NCBI GenBank assembly: GCA_949502025.1
Contig: CATBCG010000063.1
Location: 62,001-126,000, forward strand
Direction: 5' to 3'
Origin: MGBC131033 sp910585655
GTDB taxonomy: Bacteria; Bacillota; Clostridia; Lachnospirales; Lachnospiraceae
DNA: 64,000 bases
A model generated the notes under the pieces. That model saw only the letters and a program-made list of their open reading frames with translations, searched no databases and had not been told where the DNA came from. A program made the position numbers and the translations under genes. This document shows, one piece after another, positions 1 to 9,496 of this stretch. Each line of letters starts with the position of its first letter. The first letter of the stretch is position 1.

Positions 1-1937
1 CCGACGACGTATACACCAGAATACAGGCGGTCAATACCGAAGTAATTTCCAGCTATCACTTCAATTCCTACTACATGGACGAGGCAGTCAAACAGGTGGT
101 AGAGGATTTGTGCAGCAAAAAGGGCTATTCAATGACACAGGCGTACAACCTGGTCAACAGCGGCGGTCTAAGCATTTATACCAATCAAGATTCCAAAATT
201 CAAAAGATCTGCGATACAGCGATTGCAAATGAAGACTTTTATCAAAAAGTAGACAATAAATGGGAACTGACCTACGCTCTTTCTATTCAAAAAGAAGATG
301 GCTCTATGGTCAATTATTCGGAAGGGCATCTGAAAAAAACGTTTGACTGGGAACACAACTTGTTCGACGAACAGGAAGAAGCACTTCCTTATATTGATCG
401 TTTCAAAGAATTGGTGATCGAAGAGGGAGATACGTTAATCGGAGAAAAATACAGCTTTACAATCCAGCCACAGCTTTCCGTCTGCGTCATCGATCAGTCT
501 ACCGGCGCAGTCAAAGCGATTGTCGGCGGACGTGGTGATAAAACCGGAAATATGGTGCTAAATCGCGCTACGGATACGGTCAGACAGCCAGGCTCCTTAT
601 TTAAAGTGCTTTCCACTTATCTGCCTGCCCTGGATACCGCCGGCTTTACACTAGCCAGCGTGGAGGATGACGGCTTCTACCGTTATCCGAATTCCAATAC
701 CGAGGTGCATAACTGGTGGGGACCTGGATACGAAGGGCTTTCTAGCATCCGCCGCGGTATTTACCGTTCCATGAATATCGTCACCTTAAAATTTTTAGAA
801 AAGGTCGGGCTCTCTGCTTCCTTTGACTATTTGAATAAACTGGGATTTACTTCCCTTGTAGACGACGACATCAATCTTTCCGTCGCGCTTGGCGGTCTTA
901 CAAACGGCGTTTCTAACCTGGAAACTACTGCCGCTTTTGCCGCCATCGCCAATCAGGGAATTTATACCAGCCCAAGCTTTTACAGTAAGGTACTGGATCA
1001 CGATGGCAATGTCATCCTGGAAAACGAAGCCGTAACCCGACAGGTCATGAAAGAGTCTACGGCTGCCCTTCTAACCGACGCGATGGGCGATACGTTAAAA
1101 GCTACCGGAGCTACCGCAACCAATGCCAGATTAGAGGATCGTTCTATGGGACAAGCTGCCAAAACCGGAAGTAGTACCGATTATAACGATATCTGGGTTT
1201 CCGGCTATACTCCTTATTACACGGTTACGGTATGGTCCGGCTATGACAACAACCGCAGCCAGACCGACTTTTCCACGTATCACCTGCCTATCTGGAAATC
1301 CATTATGGATCAAATCCACGAAGGCTTAGACCCTGTGGCGTTTACTATTCCGGATTCCATCACACGGGCAACCATCTGTACCAAATGTGGCAAACTAGCC
1401 GTAGACGGGCTTTGCGCCAACGCGCTTGGCGGTGCGGCAGTAGCAAGCGAATATTTTGCAGTCGGCTCTGTCCCAACCAAAAAGTGTAGCTGTCATGTCA
1501 AACTTCGTGTCTGCAAAAAGTCCAAAAAGCTGGCAGGCAACGATTGCCCGGAAAAAGATGTTCAGGAAATTGTCTATTTGATTAAAGACGAATCCATCAC
1601 GCAAAACAACAAGAGCGGAGATCCGGTTACGTCTTATTATTCGACAAAGGATACTCCTTATATCCTGCCGAAAAATCTGGAAAACAGCGTATGTACCTCT
1701 CATAAACCGGATCCGGATCCAAAGCCGGATAAAGACTTGTCAGATGAGGATGATAAGCCGATTCAAATTCCTGACCCGGTAGACGACGAACCGATTGAAA
1801 TTGACGATCCGACGGACGAAGAGGAAGAAACCGGAAACGAAGAATCGGATAATGGGGAAACAGACGCTCATCAAAGCAAGGAAGAGACGACAGGTCAAGA
1901 AGAAAACGGACAGTCGGAAACTCCCGACTCAGAATAA
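1..1937 (+). CDS. Penicillin-binding protein, transpeptidase part (5' end outside window)
   Basis: Peptidoglycan transpeptidase of the class A type, cut by the window start: the frame is open from base 3, so the first internal ATG at 75 is not the start. The serine motif SLFK (in RQPGSLFK), an SMN motif (SxN) and KTGSS are all present in the usual order, so the acyl-serine active site is complete. After the catalytic domain comes a cysteine-rich stretch (CTKC, KKCSCH, RVC, NDC) and a very acidic Asp/Glu/Pro tail of about 70 residues. The glycosyltransferase half would lie upstream, so bifunctionality is inferred. A hairpin terminator follows the stop. Confidence 0.9.
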   Translation, partial: DDVYTRIQAVNTEVISSYHFNSYYMDEAVKQVVEDLCSKKGYSMTQAYNLVNSGGLSIYTNQDSKIQKICDTAIANEDFYQKVDNKWELTYALSIQKEDGSMVNYSEGHLKKTFDWEHNLFDEQEEALPYIDRFKELVIEEGDTLIGEKYSFTIQPQLSVCVIDQSTGAVKAIVGGRGDKTGNMVLNRATDTVRQPGSLFKVLSTYLPALDTAGFTLASVEDDGFYRYPNSNTEVHNWWGPGYEGLSSIRRGIYRSMNIVTLKFLEKVGLSASFDYLNKLGFTSLVDDDINLSVALGGLTNGVSNLETTAAFAAIANQGIYTSPSFYSKVLDHDGNVILENEAVTRQVMKESTAALLTDAMGDTLKATGATATNARLEDRSMGQAAKTGSSTDYNDIWVSGYTPYYTVTVWSGYDNNRSQTDFSTYHLPIWKSIMDQIHEGLDPVAFTIPDSITRATICTKCGKLAVDGLCANALGGAAVASEYFAVGSVPTKKCSCHVKLRVCKKSKKLAGNDCPEKDVQEIVYLIKDESITQNNKSGDPVTSYYSTKDTPYILPKNLENSVCTSHKPDPDPKPDKDLSDEDDKPIQIPDPVDDEPIEIDDPTDEEEETGNEESDNGETDAHQSKEETTGQEENGQSETPDSE

Positions 1938-1958
1938 ACGCAGAATAACCGCAAAAAA

Positions 1959-1991
1959 GAAGAGCAGAGGCAAGTTTCCCCTCTGCTCTTC
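1959..1991. terminator. Bidirectional rho-independent terminator
   Basis: A perfect 12-bp stem (gaagagcagagg / cctctgctcttc) with an 8-nt loop, an A-run on its left and a T-run on its right, sits between the convergent PBP gene and the membrane-protein gene ending at 1995. It can serve both strands. Confidence 0.85.
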
Positions 1992-1994
1992 TTT

Positions 1995-3215
1995 TCATGA
2001 AAAATTCCCATCCCATACCGGCATCGAAGTCAGATACTCGCCCTCTACCGCAGGCACATAATACGCACCATATGTTTTAAGCCCGTCCTTCTCCCATTCC
2101 GGCAGCTCCACATAAAACCGATAATACGGCATATAATAAGCTTCCTGGTTGCCGCTCCGATAGGTCAATTCGACTTTGGAAACGTACTCCAGTCCTGGAA
2201 ACTCCTCTGGAACAGAGGTGATATAATTGCCGTTTTCCAACAATGTTTCCGCCTCCTTCCATGAAATCAGCGGATAATCTCCTGTTTTTTTAGACAGATC
2301 AGAATGATAGAAACGGATCAAATTCAGCTCTCCTTCTTCGTTGCAATAAAAACGCACCTGATAAAAATGATATTGCAGGATTTGATCGATTATATCCCCG
2401 CCTCCCTCGTAAAACCCAATGTAATAAATCTGTCCTTTTGCTTTTCCGTCATACGTATAATCTCCGCCGTAAATGTTCCTGACCGGCTTTTCCATCCCCA
2501 GCAACTCCTGGTACTGCTCCTTCAAATAATCCGCTACCGCCCCGATCTCCTCATAGGAAGACTCCTGATAGCTATAGTGATATCCTTCTGGAAGCTCTCT
2601 GGCTGGTTCTAAATGGATCTCTGCGGTCAGGGTTGCGTCTACCTCAATTGAGAGACCCTCCACCTTCGCTATCAGCTTTGACGGGATAAAATAATCCTCG
2701 GAATCCTCTTCCCCAATCTTTTCCAAAATCGCCTCCCGTTTTTCCCCGATCGGTACGTCATCCGTTATCTCCAACCATTCGGCAGAAATCCCCAGTCTGC
2801 CGGCAATCTCTTTTAACAAACGTTCCATCGCCTCCAAATCCGGATCTACTACCTTGCCATATTGGTTATAGGAAAGCTGATTCTGATAGACTGGCAGAGT
2901 TTTTAGCTCCATCTCCTTCTGCCAAGGATTCTCCCCAGCCAATTCGCCGATCTCATAAGCCAGATAGCCTTCAAAACCCATCGCCTCACCCGAATCCTTT
3001 GTTATTTCCAGCTTTGGAAGCAACTCGTCATCTCCACTCTGCCGATTCCAATACCAGCCTCCAGCCAGGCAAAGTAGCAACACCGCAGCGGCAAACGATA
3101 CGAAACCTTTCTGTATTCTCCTTCTCTTCTGTTTGACTTTTCGCACCTCATTCGTTTCCTCTAACAATTCTTCGGAAAGCATCCCTACAGCAGCATCTAA
3201 TGTTTCTTTTTTCAT
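1995..3215 (-). CDS. Single-pass membrane protein, probable ECF sigma partner
   Basis: A 406-residue protein I do not recognise by family. It has a basic cytoplasmic N-terminus of about 40 residues (KVKQKRRRIQKG), one transmembrane helix at about 40-56, and a large extracytoplasmic domain rich in Glu and Tyr. Its start overlaps the stop of the upstream sigma factor gene by 4 bp (ATGA), so the two are translationally coupled. That arrangement and topology are typical of anti-sigma factors or sigma-linked sensors. No zinc-binding anti-sigma (ZAS) motif is visible. Role inferred from context only. Confidence 0.7.
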   Translation of the reverse strand: MKKETLDAAVGMLSEELLEETNEVRKVKQKRRRIQKGFVSFAAAVLLLCLAGGWYWNRQSGDDELLPKLEITKDSGEAMGFEGYLAYEIGELAGENPWQKEMELKTLPVYQNQLSYNQYGKVVDPDLEAMERLLKEIAGRLGISAEWLEITDDVPIGEKREAILEKIGEEDSEDYFIPSKLIAKVEGLSIEVDATLTAEIHLEPARELPEGYHYSYQESSYEEIGAVADYLKEQYQELLGMEKPVRNIYGGDYTYDGKAKGQIYYIGFYEGGGDIIDQILQYHFYQVRFYCNEEGELNLIRFYHSDLSKKTGDYPLISWKEAETLLENGNYITSVPEEFPGLEYVSKVELTYRSGNQEAYYMPYYRFYVELPEWEKDGLKTYGAYYVPAVEGEYLTSMPVWDGNFS

Positions 3216-3784
3216 ATCACAAATCCCTCCTGTTCCAAATATACCCGCAGACCGCTTCTTGTACGGTGGAGCATCGTTTTCACACTTCCCTCGCTCATCT
3301 CACAATACGCGGCGATCTCTTTTATCGAATCCAGATAAAAATATCTTCCCAGAAACGTATGGCGCGCTTTTGGGGAAAGCTGGCGTAAATAAGTCTCTAT
3401 CGCCTCCGAGAGCAAACGCAGATCGATTTCTTCCTCCATCCCGTTCCCGGATACACACTCCGACAACTCGGAAAGCGACACGCTATATGCCGAAGCCTTT
3501 CTTTTTTCTCGTCCTTTCGTCCTAAGGCGGTCAATCGAAACCTGGCGTACAATTTTCCCCAAATAAGAAGCCAGTCCCTGCGGTCTGTGAGGCGGCATCG
3601 AATTCCATGCCTTAAAATACGTATCGTTGACACATTCTTTGCCATCCTCCCTATCCTGCAGCACCCGATAGGCAATACTGGAAAGATAAGACTGATACTT
3701 TTTCTCCGTTTCCTGGATCGCATTCTCCTTTCTCTGCCAATACAGTTCTACAATCTCACTATCCGAAAGTATTTTTTCCTGCAT
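3212..3784 (-). CDS. ECF-type RNA polymerase sigma factor
   Basis: Sigma-70 family protein of 190 residues. A region 2 segment (YLSSIAYRVLQDREDGKECVNDTYFKAWNSMPP) and a region 4 helix-turn-helix (IKEIAAYCEMSEGSVKTMLHRTRSGL) are clear, with no region 1 or 3, as in extracytoplasmic-function sigma factors. I use the ATG at 3784: a GGGAGG sequence lies 11 nt upstream. The in-frame GTG at 3796 would abut that ribosome-binding site directly. It is coupled to the membrane protein gene downstream. The target regulon is unknown. Confidence 0.88.
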   Translation of the reverse strand: MQEKILSDSEIVELYWQRKENAIQETEKKYQSYLSSIAYRVLQDREDGKECVNDTYFKAWNSMPPHRPQGLASYLGKIVRQVSIDRLRTKGREKRKASAYSVSLSELSECVSGNGMEEEIDLRLLSEAIETYLRQLSPKARHTFLGRYFYLDSIKEIAAYCEMSEGSVKTMLHRTRSGLRVYLEQEGFVI

Positions 3785-3880
3785 AACAGATATCACCTCC
3801 CTCTTTTCAAAACACCACAGCCTCTTACTATAGATCCCGATAAAAAATACATTTGGTTACATAAAACAGTATAACAATAC

Positions 3881-3930
3881 AAAAAAGAAAAAAACCGCCT
3901 CTGCCTTTTCAGACAAAAAACGGTTTCTTT
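3881..3930 (-). terminator. Terminator of purL
   Basis: Read on the minus strand, a nested stem (AAACCG, then TCTG / CAGA, closing with CGGTTT) is followed by a long T-rich tract. It lies about 60-110 bp past the purL stop. Confidence 0.7.
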
Positions 3931-3944
3931 CCAAGCATATTATC

Positions 3945-3989
3945 CCGGACAGACAGCCGGATGCAAACAATCCTACTTTGCAGGATTCT
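3945..3989 (-). repeat. Mosaic palindromic repeat, degenerate copy D
   Basis: On the minus strand, directly after the purL stop codon: a hairpin with arms AATCCT / AGGATT around GCAAAGT, followed by TTTGCATCCGGC and a CCGG-rich tail. It matches the order of elements in the copies near 8.49, 16.37 and 21.87 kb (AATTCC hairpin with CAAAGT loop, then TGCATCC...CCGGAG), but is diverged and in the opposite orientation. Confidence 0.5.
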
Positions 3990-6900
3990 TATTTATAATA
4001 CTCAACACCAGATTCAAACAGATACTGATTTTGTTCCCCGGTGATGTTAATGGCGACACCTTCACCCCGGCGTTCGGAATGTGCCATTTTTCCCAATACC
4101 CTGCCGTCCGGGCTGGTGATGCCCTCTATCGCGCAATACGATCCGTTGATGTTGAAATCCTCGTCCATGGTCGGTTTGCCGTTCACATCGACATACTGCG
4201 TCGCTACCTGCCCGCCTACAAACAGGCGTCTCAGCCATTCGTCATTTGCCACAAAACGTCCCTCGCCATGGGAAGCCGGAACCGCATAGACGCCGCCAAG
4301 CGTCGCCTGCGCCAGCCATGGAGATTTGTTTGTTACGACTTTCGTATAAACGGACTTGGAAACATGGCGTCCAATCCGGTTGGTGGTTAAGGTCGGAGAA
4401 TCCTCTGTCAGCTCAGTAATCTCGCCATAGGTGACTAAACCTAACTTCATCAAAGCCTGGAAGCCGTTGCAGATTCCTAACATCAAGCCGTCTCTCTGCT
4501 TTAAGAGGTCATTGACTGCCTCGGCAATTCGTACGTTCCGGAATACCGAAGTGATAAATTTCGCAGAACCGTCTGGCTCGTCTCCGGCAGAAAAACCGCC
4601 TGGGAACATTAAAATCTGTGCTTCCTTAATCGCACGCTCATATTCCAATACCGACTCCCGGATATCACTCTCCGTCTGGTTACGGAACACTACGGTTTTT
4701 ACTTCGGCTCCGGCGCGCTCAAATGCTCTTAACGAATCATCCTCACAGTTTGTTCCAGGAAATACCGGAATAAAGACCTTAGGCACAGCTACCTTATGTT
4801 TTGCCGTATACCATCTGCCGCTTTCACCCTCGCTGCCTTTGCTCTCTTCCTTCCGAACATCATAAAGCTGATCTACCACTTCGGTCAGCTCGGCGCCGGA
4901 AGAAGTCGGATAAACCTTTTCCAACGTCTTTGCCCATGCCGTAAACGCTTCTTCTATCGGAAGTTTCATTTCTCCGCAGACAAACTCCGGCGTATCCGTC
5001 ACCAGACCGATAATACGATGCGCCAGACCGGAAGCTTCTAGCTGCTTCTTTCCTTCTTCGCTTACTTCCGCTAAAATCGAACCAATCGCCGGCTCAAAAT
5101 AGCTTTCCTTCGGGCATTTATCACATAAAACGACACCCAGACGATTGCCGAACGCCATTTTACTTACCGCCTCTACGACACCTTTCGCTCCCAACGCATA
5201 CGCGGAACAAATCGCCTTTTTACGAATCAAAGAGGTAATCCCGGCATACAGTTTCTTCATCTGCTCAAATACCGGCAGCCCATAAGCGTCCCGTTCGATG
5301 TCAAAACGTACCAGATAATTTCCTGCCTTTTTTAACTCCGGAGAAAGGATCTCGCCGTTTTTGGCAATGTCCACTGCAAAAGAAACCAAAGTCGGCGGTA
5401 CGTCGATTTCATTGAAGGAACCGGACATACTGTCCTTTCCGCCAATCGACGGCAGCCCAAAGCGAAGCTGTGCTTCATAAGCTCCCAAAAGTGCAGCCAG
5501 CGGTTCGCCCCAGCGCTCCGGATCTTCGTTGAGCCTACGGAAAAACTCCTGGAAGGTAAAACGAATCTTATCATACTCTCCGCCTGCCGCTACGATTTTT
5601 GCCACAGAAGAAACTACGGCGTACATCGCCCCATGATATGGGCTCCAACTGGAAAGATACGGGTCGTAGCCATAGCTCATCATCGTCACGGTATCGGTAC
5701 TGCCGGAAAGAGTCGGCAACTGACAGCTCATCGTCTGAATCGGCGTCGTCTGATACAAGCCTCCATACGGCATTGTAACCGTAGCTGCTCCAATCGAACT
5801 GTCAAACATTTCCACCAAGCCCTTTTTCGAGCAGACATTCAGATCTGCCAAAGTATCCAGCCACTGATTCTTCATATCCGTTACGGTCACGGGCTTTTTC
5901 CAGAAATCCTCCTCCGCGTCCGGCATCGTAATCCGGGCGGTCGTTTCCTGGTGCGCGCCGTTTGTATCCAAAAATGCTCTGGAAATATTGACGATTTCCT
6001 GATCGCGCCACAACATCACGAGACGCGGCTCTTCTGTCACCTCTGCTACTACCACGGATTCCAGGTTTTCTTCTGCCGCATAGGCTTTCATCGCCTCTAC
6101 ATCCTTTTGCGCTACTACTACAGCCATCCGCTCCTGAGACTCGGAAATCGCCAGCTCCGTTCCGTCCAAACCAGCATATTTTTTCGGCACGCGATCCAGA
6201 TAAATGTGCAATCCGTCCGCTAATTCTCCAATCGCTACCGACACGCCGCCTGCGCCGAAGTCGTTGCACTTTTTGATCAGACGGCTGACTTCCTCCCGAC
6301 GGAACAAACGCTGGATTTTCCGCTCGGTCGGCGGATTTCCTTTTTGTACCTCGGCTCCGCACGTATCAATAGAAGACGTCGTATGCGCCTTGGAAGAACC
6401 GGTTGCACCGCCGCAGCCGTCACGCCCTGTCCGTCCGCCGAGCAAAATAATCACGTCTCCCGGATCGGAAGTTTCCCGAATGACGTTTTTCCTTGGAGCA
6501 GCGCCCATGACCGCCCCGATTTCCAGACGCTTTGCCACATAGTTCGGATGATAAATTTCATCTACCAGCCCAGTTGCCAAGCCAATCTGATTGCCATAGG
6601 AGCTATAGCCCTTTGCCGCTCCGGTCACGATCTTTCTCTGCGGCAGCTTACCAGGCAACGTCTCCTTTAAGGAAACCGTCGGATCGGCAGCTCCGGTGAC
6701 ACGCATCGCCTGGTAGACATAGCCTCTGCCGGAAAGCGGATCGCGGATTGCACCACCCAGACAAGTCGCCGCTCCACCAAACGGCTCGATCTCCGTCGGA
6801 TGATTATGTGTTTCATTTTTAAAGAAAATCAGCCATTCTTCGATCTGCTTCGTTCCGTCTGCTAGCGTCTCCTCCACTGGCACAATAATCGAGCAGGCGT

Positions 6901-7816
6901 TGATTTCGTCAGACTTCTCCATATCCTCAAGCTTCCCGGCAGCGGATAGCTCCCGCATCGCCATCAGTGCTACGTCCATCAAGCAGACAAACTTGTCCTC
7001 CCGTCCGGCAAACATACTTTGGTGCGCCGCCAGATAATGCTTGTAGCTTTCCTCTATCGGCTCCTTATAATAGCCCTCTTCAAACTCCACATCCGTCAAC
7101 TCGGTCTGGAACGTCGTATGGCGGCAATGATCCGACCAGTACGTATCCAATACCCGGATTTCCGTCATCGACGGATCACGCTTTTCTTCCTCGCGGAAGT
7201 AATTCTGGATATGTAGAAAATCCCGAAATGTCATAGCCAGATTTAAGGAGTTGTACAAATCACGCAATTCCTCCTCCGGCTTCTTCGTAAAACCGTCAAA
7301 CACAGCAACGTCTGCCGGCTCTGCAAATACCATCACCAACGTATCCGGCTTCTCTCCGGAAGCTTCCCTAGAATCCACCGGATTGATACAATACGCCTTA
7401 ATCCGCTCAAAGTCCTCTTCGGACAACTCTCCCTCTAACACATAGGTCGTAGCCGAACGAATCACAGGCTCCTCGGTTTCCTTTAACAGCTTGACGCACT
7501 GCTCGGCGCTGTCTGCGCGCTGATCAAACTGCCCCGGCAGATATTCGACAGAAAAGCAATATGCCGCCTTGCCGCCCTCTGTCTCCATCGGAAATTGTTC
7601 TTCATAGAGTATATCTACCGGCGGTTCCGAAAAGACAATTCCCTTTGCCTTTTGATATGTTTCCTCGCTGATATTTTCCATGTCATACCGGATCAGCACC
7701 CGAACGCCCGTCAGATTTTTTAAGTCCAGATAGCTTCTTAGTTCTCCTAACAGTTCCTTTGCCCGGACTGCATAAGGAGGCTTTTTTTCCACATAAATTC
7801 TTTTTACAGATCCCAT
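3989..7816 (-). CDS. purL: Phosphoribosylformylglycinamidine synthase (single-chain PurL)
   Basis: Converts FGAR to FGAM in purine synthesis using glutamine and ATP. At 1,275 residues it is the large one-polypeptide form. The central AIRS-like synthetase halves (NETHNHPTEIEPFGGAATCLGG; GIGGKDSMSGSF-type loop) precede a C-terminal class I amidotransferase with the nucleophile Cys in LGICNGFQ and the SHGEGRF motif. The frame stays open to 7924, but the ATG at 7816 has an AAGGAG 9 nt upstream, and a strong promoter at 7857-7885 places transcription start at about 7850. The upstream start is therefore excluded. Monocistronic here; purF lies 9 kb away in a different block. Confidence 0.96.
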   Translation of the reverse strand: MGSVKRIYVEKKPPYAVRAKELLGELRSYLDLKNLTGVRVLIRYDMENISEETYQKAKGIVFSEPPVDILYEEQFPMETEGGKAAYCFSVEYLPGQFDQRADSAEQCVKLLKETEEPVIRSATTYVLEGELSEEDFERIKAYCINPVDSREASGEKPDTLVMVFAEPADVAVFDGFTKKPEEELRDLYNSLNLAMTFRDFLHIQNYFREEEKRDPSMTEIRVLDTYWSDHCRHTTFQTELTDVEFEEGYYKEPIEESYKHYLAAHQSMFAGREDKFVCLMDVALMAMRELSAAGKLEDMEKSDEINACSIIVPVEETLADGTKQIEEWLIFFKNETHNHPTEIEPFGGAATCLGGAIRDPLSGRGYVYQAMRVTGAADPTVSLKETLPGKLPQRKIVTGAAKGYSSYGNQIGLATGLVDEIYHPNYVAKRLEIGAVMGAAPRKNVIRETSDPGDVIILLGGRTGRDGCGGATGSSKAHTTSSIDTCGAEVQKGNPPTERKIQRLFRREEVSRLIKKCNDFGAGGVSVAIGELADGLHIYLDRVPKKYAGLDGTELAISESQERMAVVVAQKDVEAMKAYAAEENLESVVVAEVTEEPRLVMLWRDQEIVNISRAFLDTNGAHQETTARITMPDAEEDFWKKPVTVTDMKNQWLDTLADLNVCSKKGLVEMFDSSIGAATVTMPYGGLYQTTPIQTMSCQLPTLSGSTDTVTMMSYGYDPYLSSWSPYHGAMYAVVSSVAKIVAAGGEYDKIRFTFQEFFRRLNEDPERWGEPLAALLGAYEAQLRFGLPSIGGKDSMSGSFNEIDVPPTLVSFAVDIAKNGEILSPELKKAGNYLVRFDIERDAYGLPVFEQMKKLYAGITSLIRKKAICSAYALGAKGVVEAVSKMAFGNRLGVVLCDKCPKESYFEPAIGSILAEVSEEGKKQLEASGLAHRIIGLVTDTPEFVCGEMKLPIEEAFTAWAKTLEKVYPTSSGAELTEVVDQLYDVRKEESKGSEGESGRWYTAKHKVAVPKVFIPVFPGTNCEDDSLRAFERAGAEVKTVVFRNQTESDIRESVLEYERAIKEAQILMFPGGFSAGDEPDGSAKFITSVFRNVRIAEAVNDLLKQRDGLMLGICNGFQALMKLGLVTYGEITELTEDSPTLTTNRIGRHVSKSVYTKVVTNKSPWLAQATLGGVYAVPASHGEGRFVANDEWLRRLFVGGQVATQYVDVNGKPTMDEDFNINGSYCAIEGITSPDGRVLGKMAHSERRGEGVAINITGEQNQYLFESGVEYYK

Positions 7817-7856
7817 GTTCCCCTGCTCCTTTCCTTCGTAGACCAATCGCAAATTT

Positions 7857-7885
7857 AGTATAACGTGCTTTAAATAGCCTGTCAA
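7857..7885 (-). promoter_or_regulatory. Sigma-A promoter of purL
   Basis: Minus strand TTGACA (7880-7885), 17-bp spacer, TATACT (7857-7862). Transcription would begin near 7850, about 34 nt before the chosen purL ATG. I see no purine riboswitch in this short leader. Confidence 0.8.
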
Positions 7886-7999
7886 GAAAGAATACGGGAA
7901 TGGTCGATTTTCTGGGTTAATCATCCTGTTATTCGGGAAACCTACTAATGGTCGGCTAGAACTATGGCTTCGGACAGGCGGAGAATCATAATTCGGCTA

Positions 8000-8461
8000 T
8001 TATGCTCCTGTCTGTCGTAATCCCTGCTCTCTCTGGTTCTGCTTCCAGAAAATCCGGAAAAACGAATCTGTCACCAAAACAGCCAGCGCGATCACTCCGG
8101 CAATCTGGAGCGTCTGCGTCAAATAAAAGCTGGTCTGTTCATAATCGCCTATAAACATCTGATAAGCAATCTGATACATTCCAGCTCCCGGCACCATCGG
8201 TAAAATCCCGGTCGCTAAAAAAATGGTCACGGGAGCCTTTCGTATCCGGGCAAACAGATGCGATAAGAAGGCGACTGCCAAGGCAGCATAAAAATTGCGC
8301 AGCACGACTCCCAAACCAAACGGCTCTAAAATCAAATACGTAAACCACCCCAACGCTCCCGCCAAGCCGCAAAAAATCACATGCTTTTTGGAAGTATATA
8401 ACACTACTGAAAAGGCGGTAATTGCCAAAAAAGCAGCGATTGTTTGAATTCCGATTTTCAC
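8000..8461 (-). CDS. Threonine/serine exporter, ThrE C-terminal-type subunit
   Basis: Small integral membrane protein of 153 residues with four or five hydrophobic helices, matching the DUF3815 half of the ThrE family (GILPMVPGAGMYQIAY signature). Corynebacterial ThrE carries both halves in one chain; here they are two adjacent genes. Probable role is export of threonine/serine from the cytoplasm; substrate assigned by family only. Separated from its partner by 90 bp holding repeat copy A. Confidence 0.82.
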   Translation of the reverse strand: MKIGIQTIAAFLAITAFSVVLYTSKKHVIFCGLAGALGWFTYLILEPFGLGVVLRNFYAALAVAFLSHLFARIRKAPVTIFLATGILPMVPGAGMYQIAYQMFIGDYEQTSFYLTQTLQIAGVIALAVLVTDSFFRIFWKQNQREQGLRQTGA

Positions 8462-8484
8462 TCTTGTTCCCTCTTTCTGTTATA

Positions 8485-8551
8485 AGAATTCTGCTTTGCA
8501 GAATTCTCCGCCGCAGTGCGATCCTGCCTGGAGGGCTTTCGCATTCTTGCA
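8485..8551. repeat. Mosaic palindromic repeat, copy A
   Basis: Begins with a perfect 10-3-10 palindrome at 8485-8507 (AGAATTCTGC, TTT, GCAGAATTCT). Then comes CCGCCGCAGTGCGATCCTGC and CTGGAGGGCT, where TGCGA pairs with TCGCA. The layout is the same as copies B and C. It lies between the two exporter genes and would be transcribed with them. Confidence 0.7.
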
Positions 8552-9400
8552 TCAGAGCATCCGATCAAAAAGCATCAGCCCGATTCCGATTCCTACTGCA
8601 ATCCCTGCCGCGCTGACAAACGCCTCCATAGCCCGTGAACCACCCGACATATAATCTCCCTGCAGCGTATCCCGAATCGCATTGGTAATCGCTACTCCTG
8701 GCACCAGCGGCATAATTGAACTTGTAATCACAATTCCTTGATCCATACTGCCTGCCCACCTGCTTACCTCTAGCCCGGTCAAAAGCAGCCGCGTCAGATA
8801 CGCCATCCCCAGAGAAATCAGCATGGTTTCAATAAACGTCGGGAGTTTCAGCTTACTTTGCTGCCCTATCAGCCTCCGAATCGCTACGATCAAAAGCCCG
8901 TTTACTCCTGCTGCCAGACAATCTCCTATCCCGCCGCCGAATAATACGGCAAACATGGCCGCGATCAGGATCGTACTCACACCCACTACCCATTCCGGAT
9001 AAATCCGGCTCTCCCGAATCCGACGGATTTCCTCCGCCGCTTCGTCCACCGAAATCTCCCCGGCGCAAAACTTCCGCGAAAGATTATTTGCCAGATAGAG
9101 TTTATTATAATTCGCACCGCCGTTTTCAATTCGTTTTACCTTGGTAATCGTCTCCCCGTCCGGCAGCTCTAACGTGACGATAATACCCGTATAAGTGACA
9201 TAGGCGTCGCGGTAGCCGGCAGAATGGCTTTGGCAGGGGCAAGAGAGAATCCGCCGCATGGTATCCTCTACCCGGTAAGTTTCCGCCCCGTGCTTTAGCA
9301 TAACATCACCGATGTTTAGGGCGATTTCGACTAGCTTTTTGTGATCGGAATGATAAGCTGATTTGTATTCTGGTTTACAGACTTGTTCTGCTTGCTTCAT
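8552..9400 (-). CDS. Threonine/serine exporter, ThrE N-terminal-type subunit (DUF1212)
   Basis: A 282-residue protein with a soluble N-terminal region carrying the family signature (IALNIGDVMLKHGAETYRVEDTM) and about five membrane helices in the second half, including a MPLVPGVAITNAIRDT motif. It pairs with the shorter subunit downstream. Function is by family: efflux of threonine/serine driven by the membrane potential. The ribosome-binding site is weak. Start taken at the first ATG because the family signature begins about 24 residues in. Confidence 0.84.
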   Translation of the reverse strand: MKQAEQVCKPEYKSAYHSDHKKLVEIALNIGDVMLKHGAETYRVEDTMRRILSCPCQSHSAGYRDAYVTYTGIIVTLELPDGETITKVKRIENGGANYNKLYLANNLSRKFCAGEISVDEAAEEIRRIRESRIYPEWVVGVSTILIAAMFAVLFGGGIGDCLAAGVNGLLIVAIRRLIGQQSKLKLPTFIETMLISLGMAYLTRLLLTGLEVSRWAGSMDQGIVITSSIMPLVPGVAITNAIRDTLQGDYMSGGSRAMEAFVSAAGIAVGIGIGLMLFDRML

Positions 9401-9496
9401 TTGCCTGTCTTGACATCCTTTCTTCCTTTAAGCTTTCTTACTGGAACTATCTTCTTTTTCAGGGAAAAACAGCCTTCTGTGCGTAAAATATCCAAG

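Noticed and set aside
1795..2061. Overlapping basic plus-strand frame at the end of the PBP gene
   Set aside because: It is a shifted reading of the acidic repeat-rich tail and the terminator, with no ribosome-binding site.
7817..7924. N-terminal extension of PurL
   Set aside because: The consensus promoter at 7857-7885 lies inside it, and the ATG at 7816 has the good ribosome-binding site.
7817..7999. Purine riboswitch before purL
   Set aside because: The predicted leader is only about 34 nt and has no purine-riboswitch core.
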